A stretch of DNA of 49,515 nucleotides. It comes from Collinsella sp. Lineage in GTDB: Bacteria > Actinomycetota > Coriobacteriia > Coriobacteriales > Coriobacteriaceae. The position numbers were made by a program, and so were the translations under genes. Under the pieces are notes generated by a model. That model saw nothing but the letters and a program-made list of their open reading frames with translations, was not told the origin of the DNA and did no database searches. The stretch is taken from positions 1 to 49,515 of the forward strand of contig DXMY01000035.1 in NCBI GenBank assembly GCA_019413925.1, written 5' to 3'. Below are positions 17,171 through 27,562 of the stretch, in pieces (within the stretch, counting starts at the first letter, position 1; every line of letters starts with the position of its first letter).

Positions 17171-18601
17171 ATGGCGAACAACCATACCGCGGGCGCTGCC
17201 GCCCGCACCTTCGCGCCCAGCGAGCTTTGCCAGCGTATGCTGGCCAAAACCAGCAAGGGCACCTGTGGTCCCTGCATCCTGTATCTTGAGGATGGGACCA
17301 TTTTTTATGGACGTGCATGCGGCGCCGAGGGCACCGCGACCGGCGAAGTCTGCTTCAACACCTCGCTCGAGGGCTACTTTGAGGTCATGACCGACCCGAG
17401 TTATGCCGGCCAAATCGTAACCATGACCTATCCGCAGATCGGCAACTACGGTATCGACGAGACCGACGTCCAGTCGGCCTTCCCCGGCGACGCCGTGCGC
17501 TCTGCGAGCGCTCCGGCCATGCGCGGCATGATCGTTCGCGACATGTGCGCCACGCCTTCTAACTGGCGCTCGGCCGTCAGCGTGCCGGAGTACCTGCGCG
17601 CACACGGCATCGTTGCTATCGAGGGTGTCGACACCCGCGCTCTGGTGCGCCATCTGCGCGACAATGGTTCCAAGATGGGCATTATCTCGACCGAGATCTT
17701 CGACGTCGACGAGCTTGCCGAGCGTCTGGCCGCAGCGCCTACGCTGGTAGGCGAGAACCTGGTCAAGACCGTAAGTTGCCCCGCGCCTCATGAGTTTGTG
17801 GCCGCCGACCTGCCTGCCACGCATGGCTTTGCGCTTTCGGCTGCCGCTCCTGCCCGTCACAAAGTGGTCGCCTACGACTGCGGTGTGAAGCGCGGCATTC
17901 TGGAAGGGCTGGTCCGCGCCGGCTGCGACCTTACCGTCGTGCCGTGGAATACGCCCGCGAGCGAGGTGCTCGACATGAATCCCGACGGCGTCTTTTTGTC
18001 CAATGGCCCCGGCGACCCCGACGCCGTGGTGGAGACCTACGAGCAGGTGCAGCAGCTGATCGGCAAGGTGCCGGTCTTTGGTATTTGCCTTGGTCACCAG
18101 ATGATCAGCCTGGCCTGCGGCGCCCAGATGGAAAAGCTTAAGTTTGGTCACCGCGGTGGCAACCAGCCGGTCATGAACCTGGTAAGCCGTCGCGTGGAGA
18201 TCACCGCACAAAACCATGGCTTTGGCCTGCTGTTCCCCAGCTTGGGCAAGCTTGTCCCCGAGCTTTCCGGCGGCGAGACCGAGCATGCGGCCGATGGAGA
18301 TCTGCGCGTCTGGGTGCGCCGCGGAATCGCGCCGGTCGTGATGAACGAGCGCTTTGGCCGCATTCGCCTGACGCACGTGAACCTCAACGACGGCACCGCC
18401 GAGGGCATCCAGCTGCTCGACGCCCCGTGCTTCTCGGTCCAGTACCACCCCGAGGCCTCGCCTGGCCCCACCGATGCTCACTATCTCTTTACCGCCTTTA
18501 CGCGACTCATGGACGGCGAGGAGAACTACCTGGACATCGACACCGCGAAGGACCGCCTGGCTGGCTGGAATTTCGCCGAGACTGAGACCGAGGAGAACTA
18601 A
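17171..18601 (+). CDS. carA: Carbamoyl-phosphate synthase small (glutaminase) subunit
   Basis: 476 residues. After a ~30-residue N-terminal extension the CPSase small-subunit domain starts (CGPCILYLEDGTIFYGRACGAEGTATGEVCFNTSLEGYFEVMTD). The C-terminal class I glutaminase has VFLSNGPGDPD, the nucleophile elbow FGICLGHQ and the His-containing VQYHPEASPGPTD. It hydrolyses Gln and passes ammonia to CarB. The start at 17171 has AAGGAG five bases upstream. carB begins one base after its stop, so the two are translationally coupled. Confidence 0.97.
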   Translation: MANNHTAGAAARTFAPSELCQRMLAKTSKGTCGPCILYLEDGTIFYGRACGAEGTATGEVCFNTSLEGYFEVMTDPSYAGQIVTMTYPQIGNYGIDETDVQSAFPGDAVRSASAPAMRGMIVRDMCATPSNWRSAVSVPEYLRAHGIVAIEGVDTRALVRHLRDNGSKMGIISTEIFDVDELAERLAAAPTLVGENLVKTVSCPAPHEFVAADLPATHGFALSAAAPARHKVVAYDCGVKRGILEGLVRAGCDLTVVPWNTPASEVLDMNPDGVFLSNGPGDPDAVVETYEQVQQLIGKVPVFGICLGHQMISLACGAQMEKLKFGHRGGNQPVMNLVSRRVEITAQNHGFGLLFPSLGKLVPELSGGETEHAADGDLRVWVRRGIAPVVMNERFGRIRLTHVNLNDGTAEGIQLLDAPCFSVQYHPEASPGPTDAHYLFTAFTRLMDGEENYLDIDTAKDRLAGWNFAETETEEN

Positions 18602-18602
18602 C

Positions 18603-21917
<3,315 letters not shown>

Positions 21918-21950
21918 TGTGACCTGGTCGGCCGGGGCGGCAGCCGGACA

Positions 21951-21994
21951 CTTTCTCTCGGAAACTGGGCTTCGCGAAGTTTTCCGAGAGAAAG
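21951..21994. repeat. Hairpin repeat with CTTCGCGAAG loop, copy A
   Basis: A 14-bp perfect stem, CTTTCTCTCGGAAA (21951-21964) with TTTCCGAGAGAAAG (21981-21994), closes a loop that contains the palindrome CTTCGCGAAG. GC-rich flanks (near 21930 and 22005) can extend the pairing. The reverse-complement copy is at 27192-27237; the two differ by two compensatory base pairs. It follows carB. Confidence 0.8.
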
Positions 21995-22087
21995 GACCGC
22001 CTCCCGCCCCGGCCTACGGTGACTCGGTTGCACCGTGTGCTGCCGAAGGGGCTTTGTGCGATGACTAGGGCTGAATAGAAAATGAGT

Positions 22088-22123
22088 GTGGGCGCCGTCG
22101 TTCGTTTGAACGACGGCGCCCAC
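22088..22123. terminator. Bidirectional terminator between carB and the GntR gene
   Basis: A perfect 16-bp stem, GTGGGCGCCGTCGTTC (22088-22103) with its complement at 22108-22123, and a GTTT loop. T-rich sequence lies on both sides (CGTTTT on plus, CATTTTC on minus). Confidence 0.85.
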
Positions 22124-22132
22124 GTTTTGGAT

Positions 22133-22915
22133 TTATTGGGCTGTGGCGGTGAAGGTTGTTTTGTCGGCGGCGATGTGCACGTGCAGCTTTGCCTGACCGT
22201 CGCAGCTGATGAGCACGCCTACCTCGAACGGGGTTCCCGTCTTGTCGTAGGTCGAACGCACGATGCGCATCGCCGCCTTACCGGTGTTCTGTCCCAAAAG
22301 ACGCGCCTCATGCTTGTCGAGGTTGACCGTCTCGTAGACGGCATCGACGCTTGCGGGCAGGATGCCGGTCTTTTCCGCGATGTAGGCGTAGAGCGAGCCA
22401 TCCACGTCTTTGCGCGTGAGCTCGGGGCAAAGTGACACGGGGATATAGACGTAGTTGAGCTCCATGGGTTTGTCGTTGGCGAGACGCAGGCGGCGAATCT
22501 CCCAGACGGGTGTCCCTTCGGGCACTTTGAGCCCGGAGGCGATGCCGCGGACGGCCGGTATGCTTGAAAAGGCGAGAATCTGCGAGCTCGGAACCCGTCC
22601 CGCTTCGCGCATCCGCGCGCTGAAATTCAGGGCCAGGTCGATGCCGGGTGCTGAAGTTTGGGGCTTGATGAACGTGCCCTGGCCGCGCTTGCGCACCACG
22701 CGCCCCTCGATGACGAGATCTTGGAAGCAACGGCGCACGGTCGCGCGCGATAACTCCAGCCGCTCACAGATTTCGAGCTCGCGTGGCAGCGGCGTCTTGG
22801 TGTCGAACGCCTGGCTGGCGATAAGCAGAGCGATTCGATGTTTAAGCTGGACATAGAGCGGCGTATCACCGCTGCGGTCGAAGGGTTCGGAGGCGAGAAA
22901 CGAGATCATATCCAT
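22133..22915 (-). CDS. GntR-family regulator, HutC/UTRA type
   Basis: 260 residues. The N-terminal winged HTH (~18-80) reads TPLYVQLKHRIALLIASQAF...PRELEICERLELSRATVRRCFQDLVIEGRVVRKRGQGTFI. The UTRA effector domain occupies ~95-255 (ILAFSSIPAVRGIASGLKVPEGTPVWEIRRLRLANDKPM). GGAGG seven bases upstream favours the ATG at 22915. It is divergent from the mannose-type PTS operon, and UTRA regulators commonly sense sugar phosphates, so it probably controls that operon. The ligand is unknown. Confidence 0.88.
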   Translation of the reverse strand: MDMISFLASEPFDRSGDTPLYVQLKHRIALLIASQAFDTKTPLPRELEICERLELSRATVRRCFQDLVIEGRVVRKRGQGTFIKPQTSAPGIDLALNFSARMREAGRVPSSQILAFSSIPAVRGIASGLKVPEGTPVWEIRRLRLANDKPMELNYVYIPVSLCPELTRKDVDGSLYAYIAEKTGILPASVDAVYETVNLDKHEARLLGQNTGKAAMRIVRSTYDKTGTPFEVGVLISCDGQAKLHVHIAADKTTFTATAQ

Positions 22916-23223
22916 GGGGTACCTCCATGTCGTGGGCGTACGTGACATGGTCTGACACTGCGGGGCAAACCGGAGATGCCAGGCCCGATTCTTGCTGGTA
23001 TGTATGGTGCATAAGGAACATAAAACATTTATCAGGCAATCTACCTGCTATTTTAAAAATAATTAGAAGAAAAAATAATTTAGGCACAAAAATAGTTGCT
23101 ACCGTTAACCGATGAATAGTTACCGTTCGCAACTATTTTCTTGTACCGAACATGCCCCGGCGCAACAATAATCTCAGCAAAAAGCAAAGCCGTGCGACAC
23201 ACGGCAGGTCGAGAGGAGACCGC
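22916..23223. promoter_or_regulatory. Divergent control region between GntR gene and PTS operon with an 11-bp inverted repeat
   Basis: This AT-rich 308-base region holds a perfect inverted repeat, AAAATAGTTGC (23089-23099) and GCAACTATTTT (23129-23139), 29 bases apart. Between and beside these lie two direct ACCGTT copies (23101 and 23122). The arrangement suggests a regulator site, possibly for the GntR protein, placed over the PTS promoter. No clear -35/-10 pair was identified. Confidence 0.45.
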
Positions 23224-23658
23224 ATGCGGTATCTGGTAATGGTCAGTCACGGAACGCTCGCTCCCGGACTGCACAGTGTCCTCAAGATGCTCGGCAATGA
23301 CGCCCCGAACATCTTGTCGACGAGTCTCGTGGACGGCATGGGCGCTGACGAGTATGTCGAGAACGTCAAGGCGATGCTCGCTCCCGTTACCGCCGATGAC
23401 GAGGTTGTCCTGCTTGGTGACATCCTGGGCGGATCGCCGCTCACCAATGCCATGAACACGCTGGCCGAGAAGGGTTTGCTCGCCCACACCATTGCCTTCG
23501 GCGGTATGAATCTGCCCATGGCTATGACCGCCATGATGGGGCTTGCCACCATGGACCTGGATTCCCTCAAGCAGATGATGCTGCAGGAGGGCAAGAACGG
23601 TATGTCCGAGCTCGTTGTCCCGACCGATGACGCCGACGACGAGGACGACGACATCTAG
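23224..23658 (+). CDS. PTS mannose-family component IIA
   Basis: 144 residues from MRYLVMVSHGTLAPGLHSVL. His9 in VSHG is the phosphorylated residue of the EIIA-Man fold, followed by DDEVVLLGDILGGSPLTNAM. It accepts phosphate from HPr and passes it to IIB. The C-terminus is strikingly acidic (PTDDADDEDDDI). GAGAGGAG before 23224 fixes the start; the longer frame from 23152 is discounted. First gene of IIA-IIB-IIC-IID. Confidence 0.93.
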   Translation: MRYLVMVSHGTLAPGLHSVLKMLGNDAPNILSTSLVDGMGADEYVENVKAMLAPVTADDEVVLLGDILGGSPLTNAMNTLAEKGLLAHTIAFGGMNLPMAMTAMMGLATMDLDSLKQMMLQEGKNGMSELVVPTDDADDEDDDI

Positions 23659-23737
23659 GCAGCGCATCCGCCCAAATTTTCGTGATGGAGCGGGGGTTAA
23701 GAGGAAAGACCCCCGGTGATAAAGAAAGGGAGAACGC

Positions 23738-24226
23738 ATGATTTCGTTCATCCGTATTGATGACCGTATGATCCATGGACAGACCGTTACCCGTTGGGCC
23801 CTCGAGTATCCCTGCGACGGTCTTATCGCCGTCAACGACGCTGCAGCGTCCAACCCCGTGCTCAAGGAGGCCTACAAGAGTGCCTCGGGCAAGAAGGCGT
23901 TCGTGTGGACCAAGGAGCACTTCAAGGAGGTCTCCGAGAAGGTTCTCAAGTCCGACACCAAGTACTTCCTGATCACCAAGAACCCGCTCGACATGAAGGA
24001 ACTTCTCGTCGATTTTGGCTTTAAGCCCGGCATGGACCGCATCATCGTCGGTCCCTGCAACGATCGTCCCGGCACCACCAAGCTTGGCAACAACCAGTCG
24101 ATCACGCAGGAAGAGGCCCAGGCGCTCGAGGATCTCACCAACGCCGGTTACACGGTCGAGTTCGCCCTTATCAAGGAGAAGTCCATCGGTGAGTGGCCCA
24201 AGTTCCGCGGTCAGTTTGGCTTCTAG
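23738..24226 (+). CDS. PTS mannose/fructose/sorbose-family component IIB
   Basis: 162 residues from MISFIRIDDRMIHGQTVTRW. His13 in DDRMIHGQ is the conserved phosphorylation site. The rest fits the IIB-sorbose fold, with LGNNQSITQEEAQALEDL. It transfers phosphate from IIA to the incoming sugar. The RBS is AAAGGGAG. The substrate (mannose, fructose, sorbose, GlcNAc, galactosamine and others are known for the family) cannot be decided. Confidence 0.93.
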   Translation: MISFIRIDDRMIHGQTVTRWALEYPCDGLIAVNDAAASNPVLKEAYKSASGKKAFVWTKEHFKEVSEKVLKSDTKYFLITKNPLDMKELLVDFGFKPGMDRIIVGPCNDRPGTTKLGNNQSITQEEAQALEDLTNAGYTVEFALIKEKSIGEWPKFRGQFGF

Positions 24227-24298
24227 TTAGGTGCCAGCCGCATTTTGGTATCTACAGCCCTTGGTGAAAGGGGCTGAGGAATAAAGAAAGGGGAAAGC

Positions 24299-25155
24299 AT
24301 GGCAATCAATGCATTCCAAGCCGCGCGTTCGGCCTGTTCGCCTGCCTGGCATCAATGCCTGGCATGGGCGGCACGACGATCGGCAACTACACTCTGGGTC
24401 GTCCTCTGGTCGCCGGCCTCATCGTCGGCATCATCATGGGCGATATGCAGACGGGTATCCTCGTCGGCGCTGCCATCCAGGTTGTCTACATCGCTCTCGT
24501 GACCCCCGGCGGAACCGTCTCCGCCGACGTCCGCGCCGTGTCCTATATCGGCATCCCGCTGGCGATCCTCGCCATCAAGAACTCGGGCATCGATCCCGCC
24601 TCCGCTGAGGCTGCCGGCATGGCCGCATCCCTCGGTGCCGCCGTCGGCACGCTCGGCACTGTGCTCTTCTATGGCACCGCCACCATCAACCTGGTGTGGC
24701 AGGGCATGGGCTGGAAGTGGCTCGAGAAGGGCGATCTCCACAAGCTCTACCTGGTCAACAACGTTCTGCCTTGGATCGGTCACATCGTCTGCTCGTTCCT
24801 CCCGACGTTCATCATCACCATGGGCGGCACCGCCATGGTCGACCTCATGAAGACCTACATGCCCATGGACGGCATCGCGATGAAGACGCTGTTTACCGTC
24901 GGCTCGCTGCTGCCTACCGTCGGTATCGCCATCCTGCTCAAGCAGGTCATCTCTAAGCCCACGGACTTCCTGACGTTCTTCTTCGGCTTCACCCTGTCCG
25001 CTGTTATGGGCTGCAACCTGATCGCCGCTGCCGGCATCGGCTGCTTCTTCGCCCTGATCAACTATGAGATCGCTTCGCTCAAGATCGACCTCGCAAACGC
25101 TCCCAAGGCAGCTATCGCCTCGGGCTCAGATGATGAGGAAGAGGAGGACATCTAA
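24299..25155 (+). CDS. PTS mannose-family component IIC, frameshifted at codon ~10
   Basis: The RBS-preceded ATG at 24299 (AAAGGGGAAA) starts MAINAFQAA, a normal IIC N-terminus, but its frame then fails. From 24328 another frame gives the rest of the family sequence: FGLFACLASMPGMGGTTIG, YTLGRPLVAGLIVGIIMGDM, and hydrophobic segments to 25155. One base is missing near GCGCG (24323-24327). The next in-frame ATG (24355) has no RBS. Restored, the protein would have about 285 residues and form the sugar channel with IID. The tail is acidic (SDDEEEEDI). If real, the lesion should disable the transporter. A sequence error is equally possible because the gene is otherwise intact. Confidence 0.85.
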
Positions 25156-25982
25156 TGGCAGAGAAGAAAATGCTCTCTAAGAAAACGCTTGCCAAGTCGT
25201 TCCGTAACTGGTCCTATGGCAACCTGACCTGCTTCTCGCAGGAGCACATGCAGACCTTCGGTTACCTGTGCGCCATGCTTCCGATTGTCGAGGAGCTCTA
25301 CGACACGCCCGAGGAGCAGAAGCAGGCCCTCCAGACCTACTCCGCGTTCTTCAACACCGAGCCGCAGATCGGCACCATGATTGTCGGCGTCACCGCCGGC
25401 CTCGAGGAGGCTCGCGCAAACGGCGAGGCCATCGACGACGACGCCATCAACGGCATCCGCGCCGGCCTCATGGGCCCGCTCGCCGGCCTTGGCGACTCGC
25501 TGATCGTCGGTACCCTGATCCCGATCCTGCTCGGTATTGCCCTCGGTCTCTCGACCGGCGGCTCCCCGCTCGGCGCCATCTTCTATATTGTCGTGTGGAA
25601 CCTGCTCATGTTCCTTGGCATGCGCTTTGCCTACAACCAGGGCTATGAGCTCGGCGGCAAGGCGGTCGAGGCCCTCGTCGGCCCCAAGGCCAAGGCTCTG
25701 CGTGATTCCATCGTGATGGTCGGTACCATGGTCATCGGTGCAGTCGGTGCTACCTGGGTCTCCATCACCTGCAGCCCCAACCTGGTGCTGCCCGGTGGCG
25801 GTAAGTTCCAGGACACGCTCGATGGCATCTATCCGCACCTGCTGCCGATGATCTTCATCATCTTCTGCTGGTACATGATGACCAAGAAGAAGGTCAACCC
25901 CATCGTTATGATGCTGATCCTCGTTGTGATCGCATTTGTGGGCGTTCTCATTGGCTTCTTCGACCCGGCACTGAGCTACTAG
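25155..25982 (+). CDS. PTS mannose-family component IID
   Basis: 275 residues. It overlaps the IIC stop by one base (TAATG), a sign of translational coupling. IID hallmarks include LAKSFRNWSYGNLTCFSQEHMQ near the N-terminus, NTEPQIGTMIVGVTAGLEEARA, GIRAGLMGPLAGLGDSLIVGTLIP and C-terminal TM helices. It completes the membrane translocator with IIC. A terminator follows. Confidence 0.93.
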   Translation: MAEKKMLSKKTLAKSFRNWSYGNLTCFSQEHMQTFGYLCAMLPIVEELYDTPEEQKQALQTYSAFFNTEPQIGTMIVGVTAGLEEARANGEAIDDDAINGIRAGLMGPLAGLGDSLIVGTLIPILLGIALGLSTGGSPLGAIFYIVVWNLLMFLGMRFAYNQGYELGGKAVEALVGPKAKALRDSIVMVGTMVIGAVGATWVSITCSPNLVLPGGGKFQDTLDGIYPHLLPMIFIIFCWYMMTKKKVNPIVMMLILVVIAFVGVLIGFFDPALSY

Positions 25983-26004
25983 TCATCATCCCCTGGCCCC
26001 CTGT

Positions 26005-26040
26005 AAGGCCGTGCGGCCTCAACCGCACGGCCTTCTGATT
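26005..26040 (+). terminator. Terminator of the PTS operon
   Basis: AAGGCCGTGCGG (26005-26016) pairs perfectly with CCGCACGGCCTT (26023-26034). The following CTGATTTT is only moderately T-rich. Confidence 0.75.
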
Positions 26041-26177
26041 TTGCGCCGCCCTTCAAGGGCAATATGGCCAGCGACCTCCATCGCCTACACGACACCCGCT
26101 ATATTGCTCTTGAAAGATGACGTATTCGACAAACGATGCACTTGCGCATGATGCACACTTTGCACGAGGAGGACCAT

Positions 26178-26504
26178 ATGCACGAGAAACATGGACACGA
26201 CCTTTCGCGCGACGACTTGATTCGCGAGGCAAAGATGCAGACCGATGCTATTCAGCGGCTCAATGTTTGGCTGCGCCTGGGCTATTCGCTCGTGGCGATT
26301 GGCTTTTTGATGGGGATGTGGGGTATGCAGGGCGGCCCCGGCTGGGGTGTCCCCGTGGGCATCGTGTGCCTGGTGGTGGGCACTCCGCTTTCGATCGTGC
26401 TTAAGGTCGGCACGACCAACGCCAAAAAGAATGTCGAGCGCATGCTCGAGGCCGCTGGTGTCGACGTTGAGGAGCTTATGCGACGCAAGAAGGACGAGCA
26501 ATAG
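26178..26504 (+). CDS. Small membrane protein, unknown
   Basis: 108 residues from MHEKHGHDLSRDDLIREAKM. GAGGAGG lies five bases before ATG 26178, so the upstream frame from 26136 is not used. Two TM helices (LGYSLVAIGFLMGMWGMQG and WGVPVGIVCLVVGTPLSIVL) are flanked by charged helices; the end, KNVERMLEAAGVDVEELMRRKKDEQ, is probably cytosolic. Not recognised. It sits alone between the PTS operon and marR. Confidence 0.65.
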   Translation: MHEKHGHDLSRDDLIREAKMQTDAIQRLNVWLRLGYSLVAIGFLMGMWGMQGGPGWGVPVGIVCLVVGTPLSIVLKVGTTNAKKNVERMLEAAGVDVEELMRRKKDEQ

Positions 26505-26572
26505 ACTTCCGCGTTGGGGTATCATAAATAATTGTTGCGAATGTTAACTAATGTACGGCAAATGACGGTTTT

Positions 26573-27049
26573 ATGGCCCTTCTAGAGTTGCAAAGGACAA
26601 TATCCCCAGTGGATTACGATGACGTCGCTCGAAAACTGATTGTGTACTCACGTTCCCTTGCCAAGGGATCCTTGAGTGCTGCCGGCGGCGCCAGTGTGGG
26701 CGAGGCACCGGTTTTACAGTATCTATCGGGTATTGACGGTGATGTCATTCCCTCCGAGATTGCCAAGAAGCTGAAATTCTCCCGTGCGCGCATGTCGCAT
26801 ATCTTGGATTCACTCGAGAGTAAGGGTTACGTTCAGCGCAGGACTGATCCAAACGATCGTCGGCGTGTGCTGGTGAGCATTACCGAGGAAGGCCGTGATT
26901 TCGCGGCGAAAAAAAATGCCGAGAGTGTGGCATCGCTCTCGAAACAACTCTCAGCGCTCGGCGAGCACGATGCCCAGGAGCTCGTGCGCATCCTGAATAA
27001 AGCTTACAGCCTTACCTATGATGCCGGCGACTACCTGGACAATCTATAA
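26573..27049 (+). CDS. MarR-family transcriptional regulator
   Basis: 158 residues. The winged HTH core runs from about 55 to 110: GDVIPSEIAKKLKFSRARMSHILDSLESKGYVQRRTDPNDRRRVLVSITEEG, with the DRR wing typical of MarR. No good RBS precedes the ATG at 26573, so translation may be weak, leaderless or start elsewhere. Its target is unknown. It is upstream of and co-directional with the GH31 gene, but a hairpin and 500 bases separate them. Confidence 0.85.
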   Translation: MALLELQRTISPVDYDDVARKLIVYSRSLAKGSLSAAGGASVGEAPVLQYLSGIDGDVIPSEIAKKLKFSRARMSHILDSLESKGYVQRRTDPNDRRRVLVSITEEGRDFAAKKNAESVASLSKQLSALGEHDAQELVRILNKAYSLTYDAGDYLDNL

Positions 27050-27068
27050 GGATAAAGACAGACATTTA

Positions 27069-27096
27069 GGTGCATCTTGAAATGCACCCGGGACAG
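27069..27096 (+). terminator. Hairpin after marR, followed by GGGACAG
   Basis: GGTGCAT (27069-27075) pairs with ATGCACC (27082-27088), followed at once by CGGGACAG. It may be the marR terminator although no T-run follows. The GGGACAG core links it to the intergenic palindrome family. Confidence 0.4.
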
Positions 27097-27191
27097 TTGT
27101 GCCCATCAGCCACCGTCAACATCTCATTCCAAACCAAATCAGCCAACGTACGTCATGGCAATCCCCGGTAGGTTGCAGGATGGCGGCTGAG

Positions 27192-27237
27192 CCTTTCCCT
27201 CGGGAAACTTCGCGAAGCCCAGTTCCCGAGGGAAAGG
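27192..27237. repeat. Hairpin repeat with CTTCGCGAAG loop, copy B (inverted)
   Basis: CCTTTCCCTCGGGAA starts the left arm and TTCCCGAGGGAAAGG ends the right arm, with CTTCGCGAAG in the loop. Read on the minus strand it aligns to copy A (21951-21994) without gaps. The only four differences form two paired changes, T-A to C-G and A-T to G-C. Confidence 0.8.
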
Positions 27238-27562
27238 TATGGTCTGTGTAATACCAGACAAACAGTACATTTTTGCTAGATTGGTATTTGACTGAAGAAC
27301 CAATTGGTATGGCTTATTAAGCCCACCTTGCCGCTGACGCTCATTTTACTGCCGCTGGTGGACTTCCGAACTTGGTTGCGCAAGTGCTCCCATATATTGA
27401 TATGACCTAGTAGGTGGCTATCTGGTTACTACCAGTTGGCCCCTTGGTAACGGGTGGCCCCATTGTGCGGAATGTACCGAACATCCCCGTTTGATACGTT
27501 TTCCCATGCTGCCGGGGGGGGGCGTCCTCGGCACCTCAGCATCTCGGAAGAAAGGAGACCAG
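27238..27562 (+). promoter_or_regulatory. Leader region of the GH31 gene with TTGGTAT boxes and a G9 tract
   Basis: Three TTGGTAT-type boxes occur: an inverted one at 27250-27256 (AATACCA) and direct ones at 27281-27287 and 27304-27310. TTGACT at 27288-27293 could be a -35, but no well-spaced -10 was found. A run of nine G lies at 27514-27522, 40 bases before the GTG start. An in-frame ATG at 27506 without RBS would place the G-tract inside a short N-terminal extension. Confidence 0.45.
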
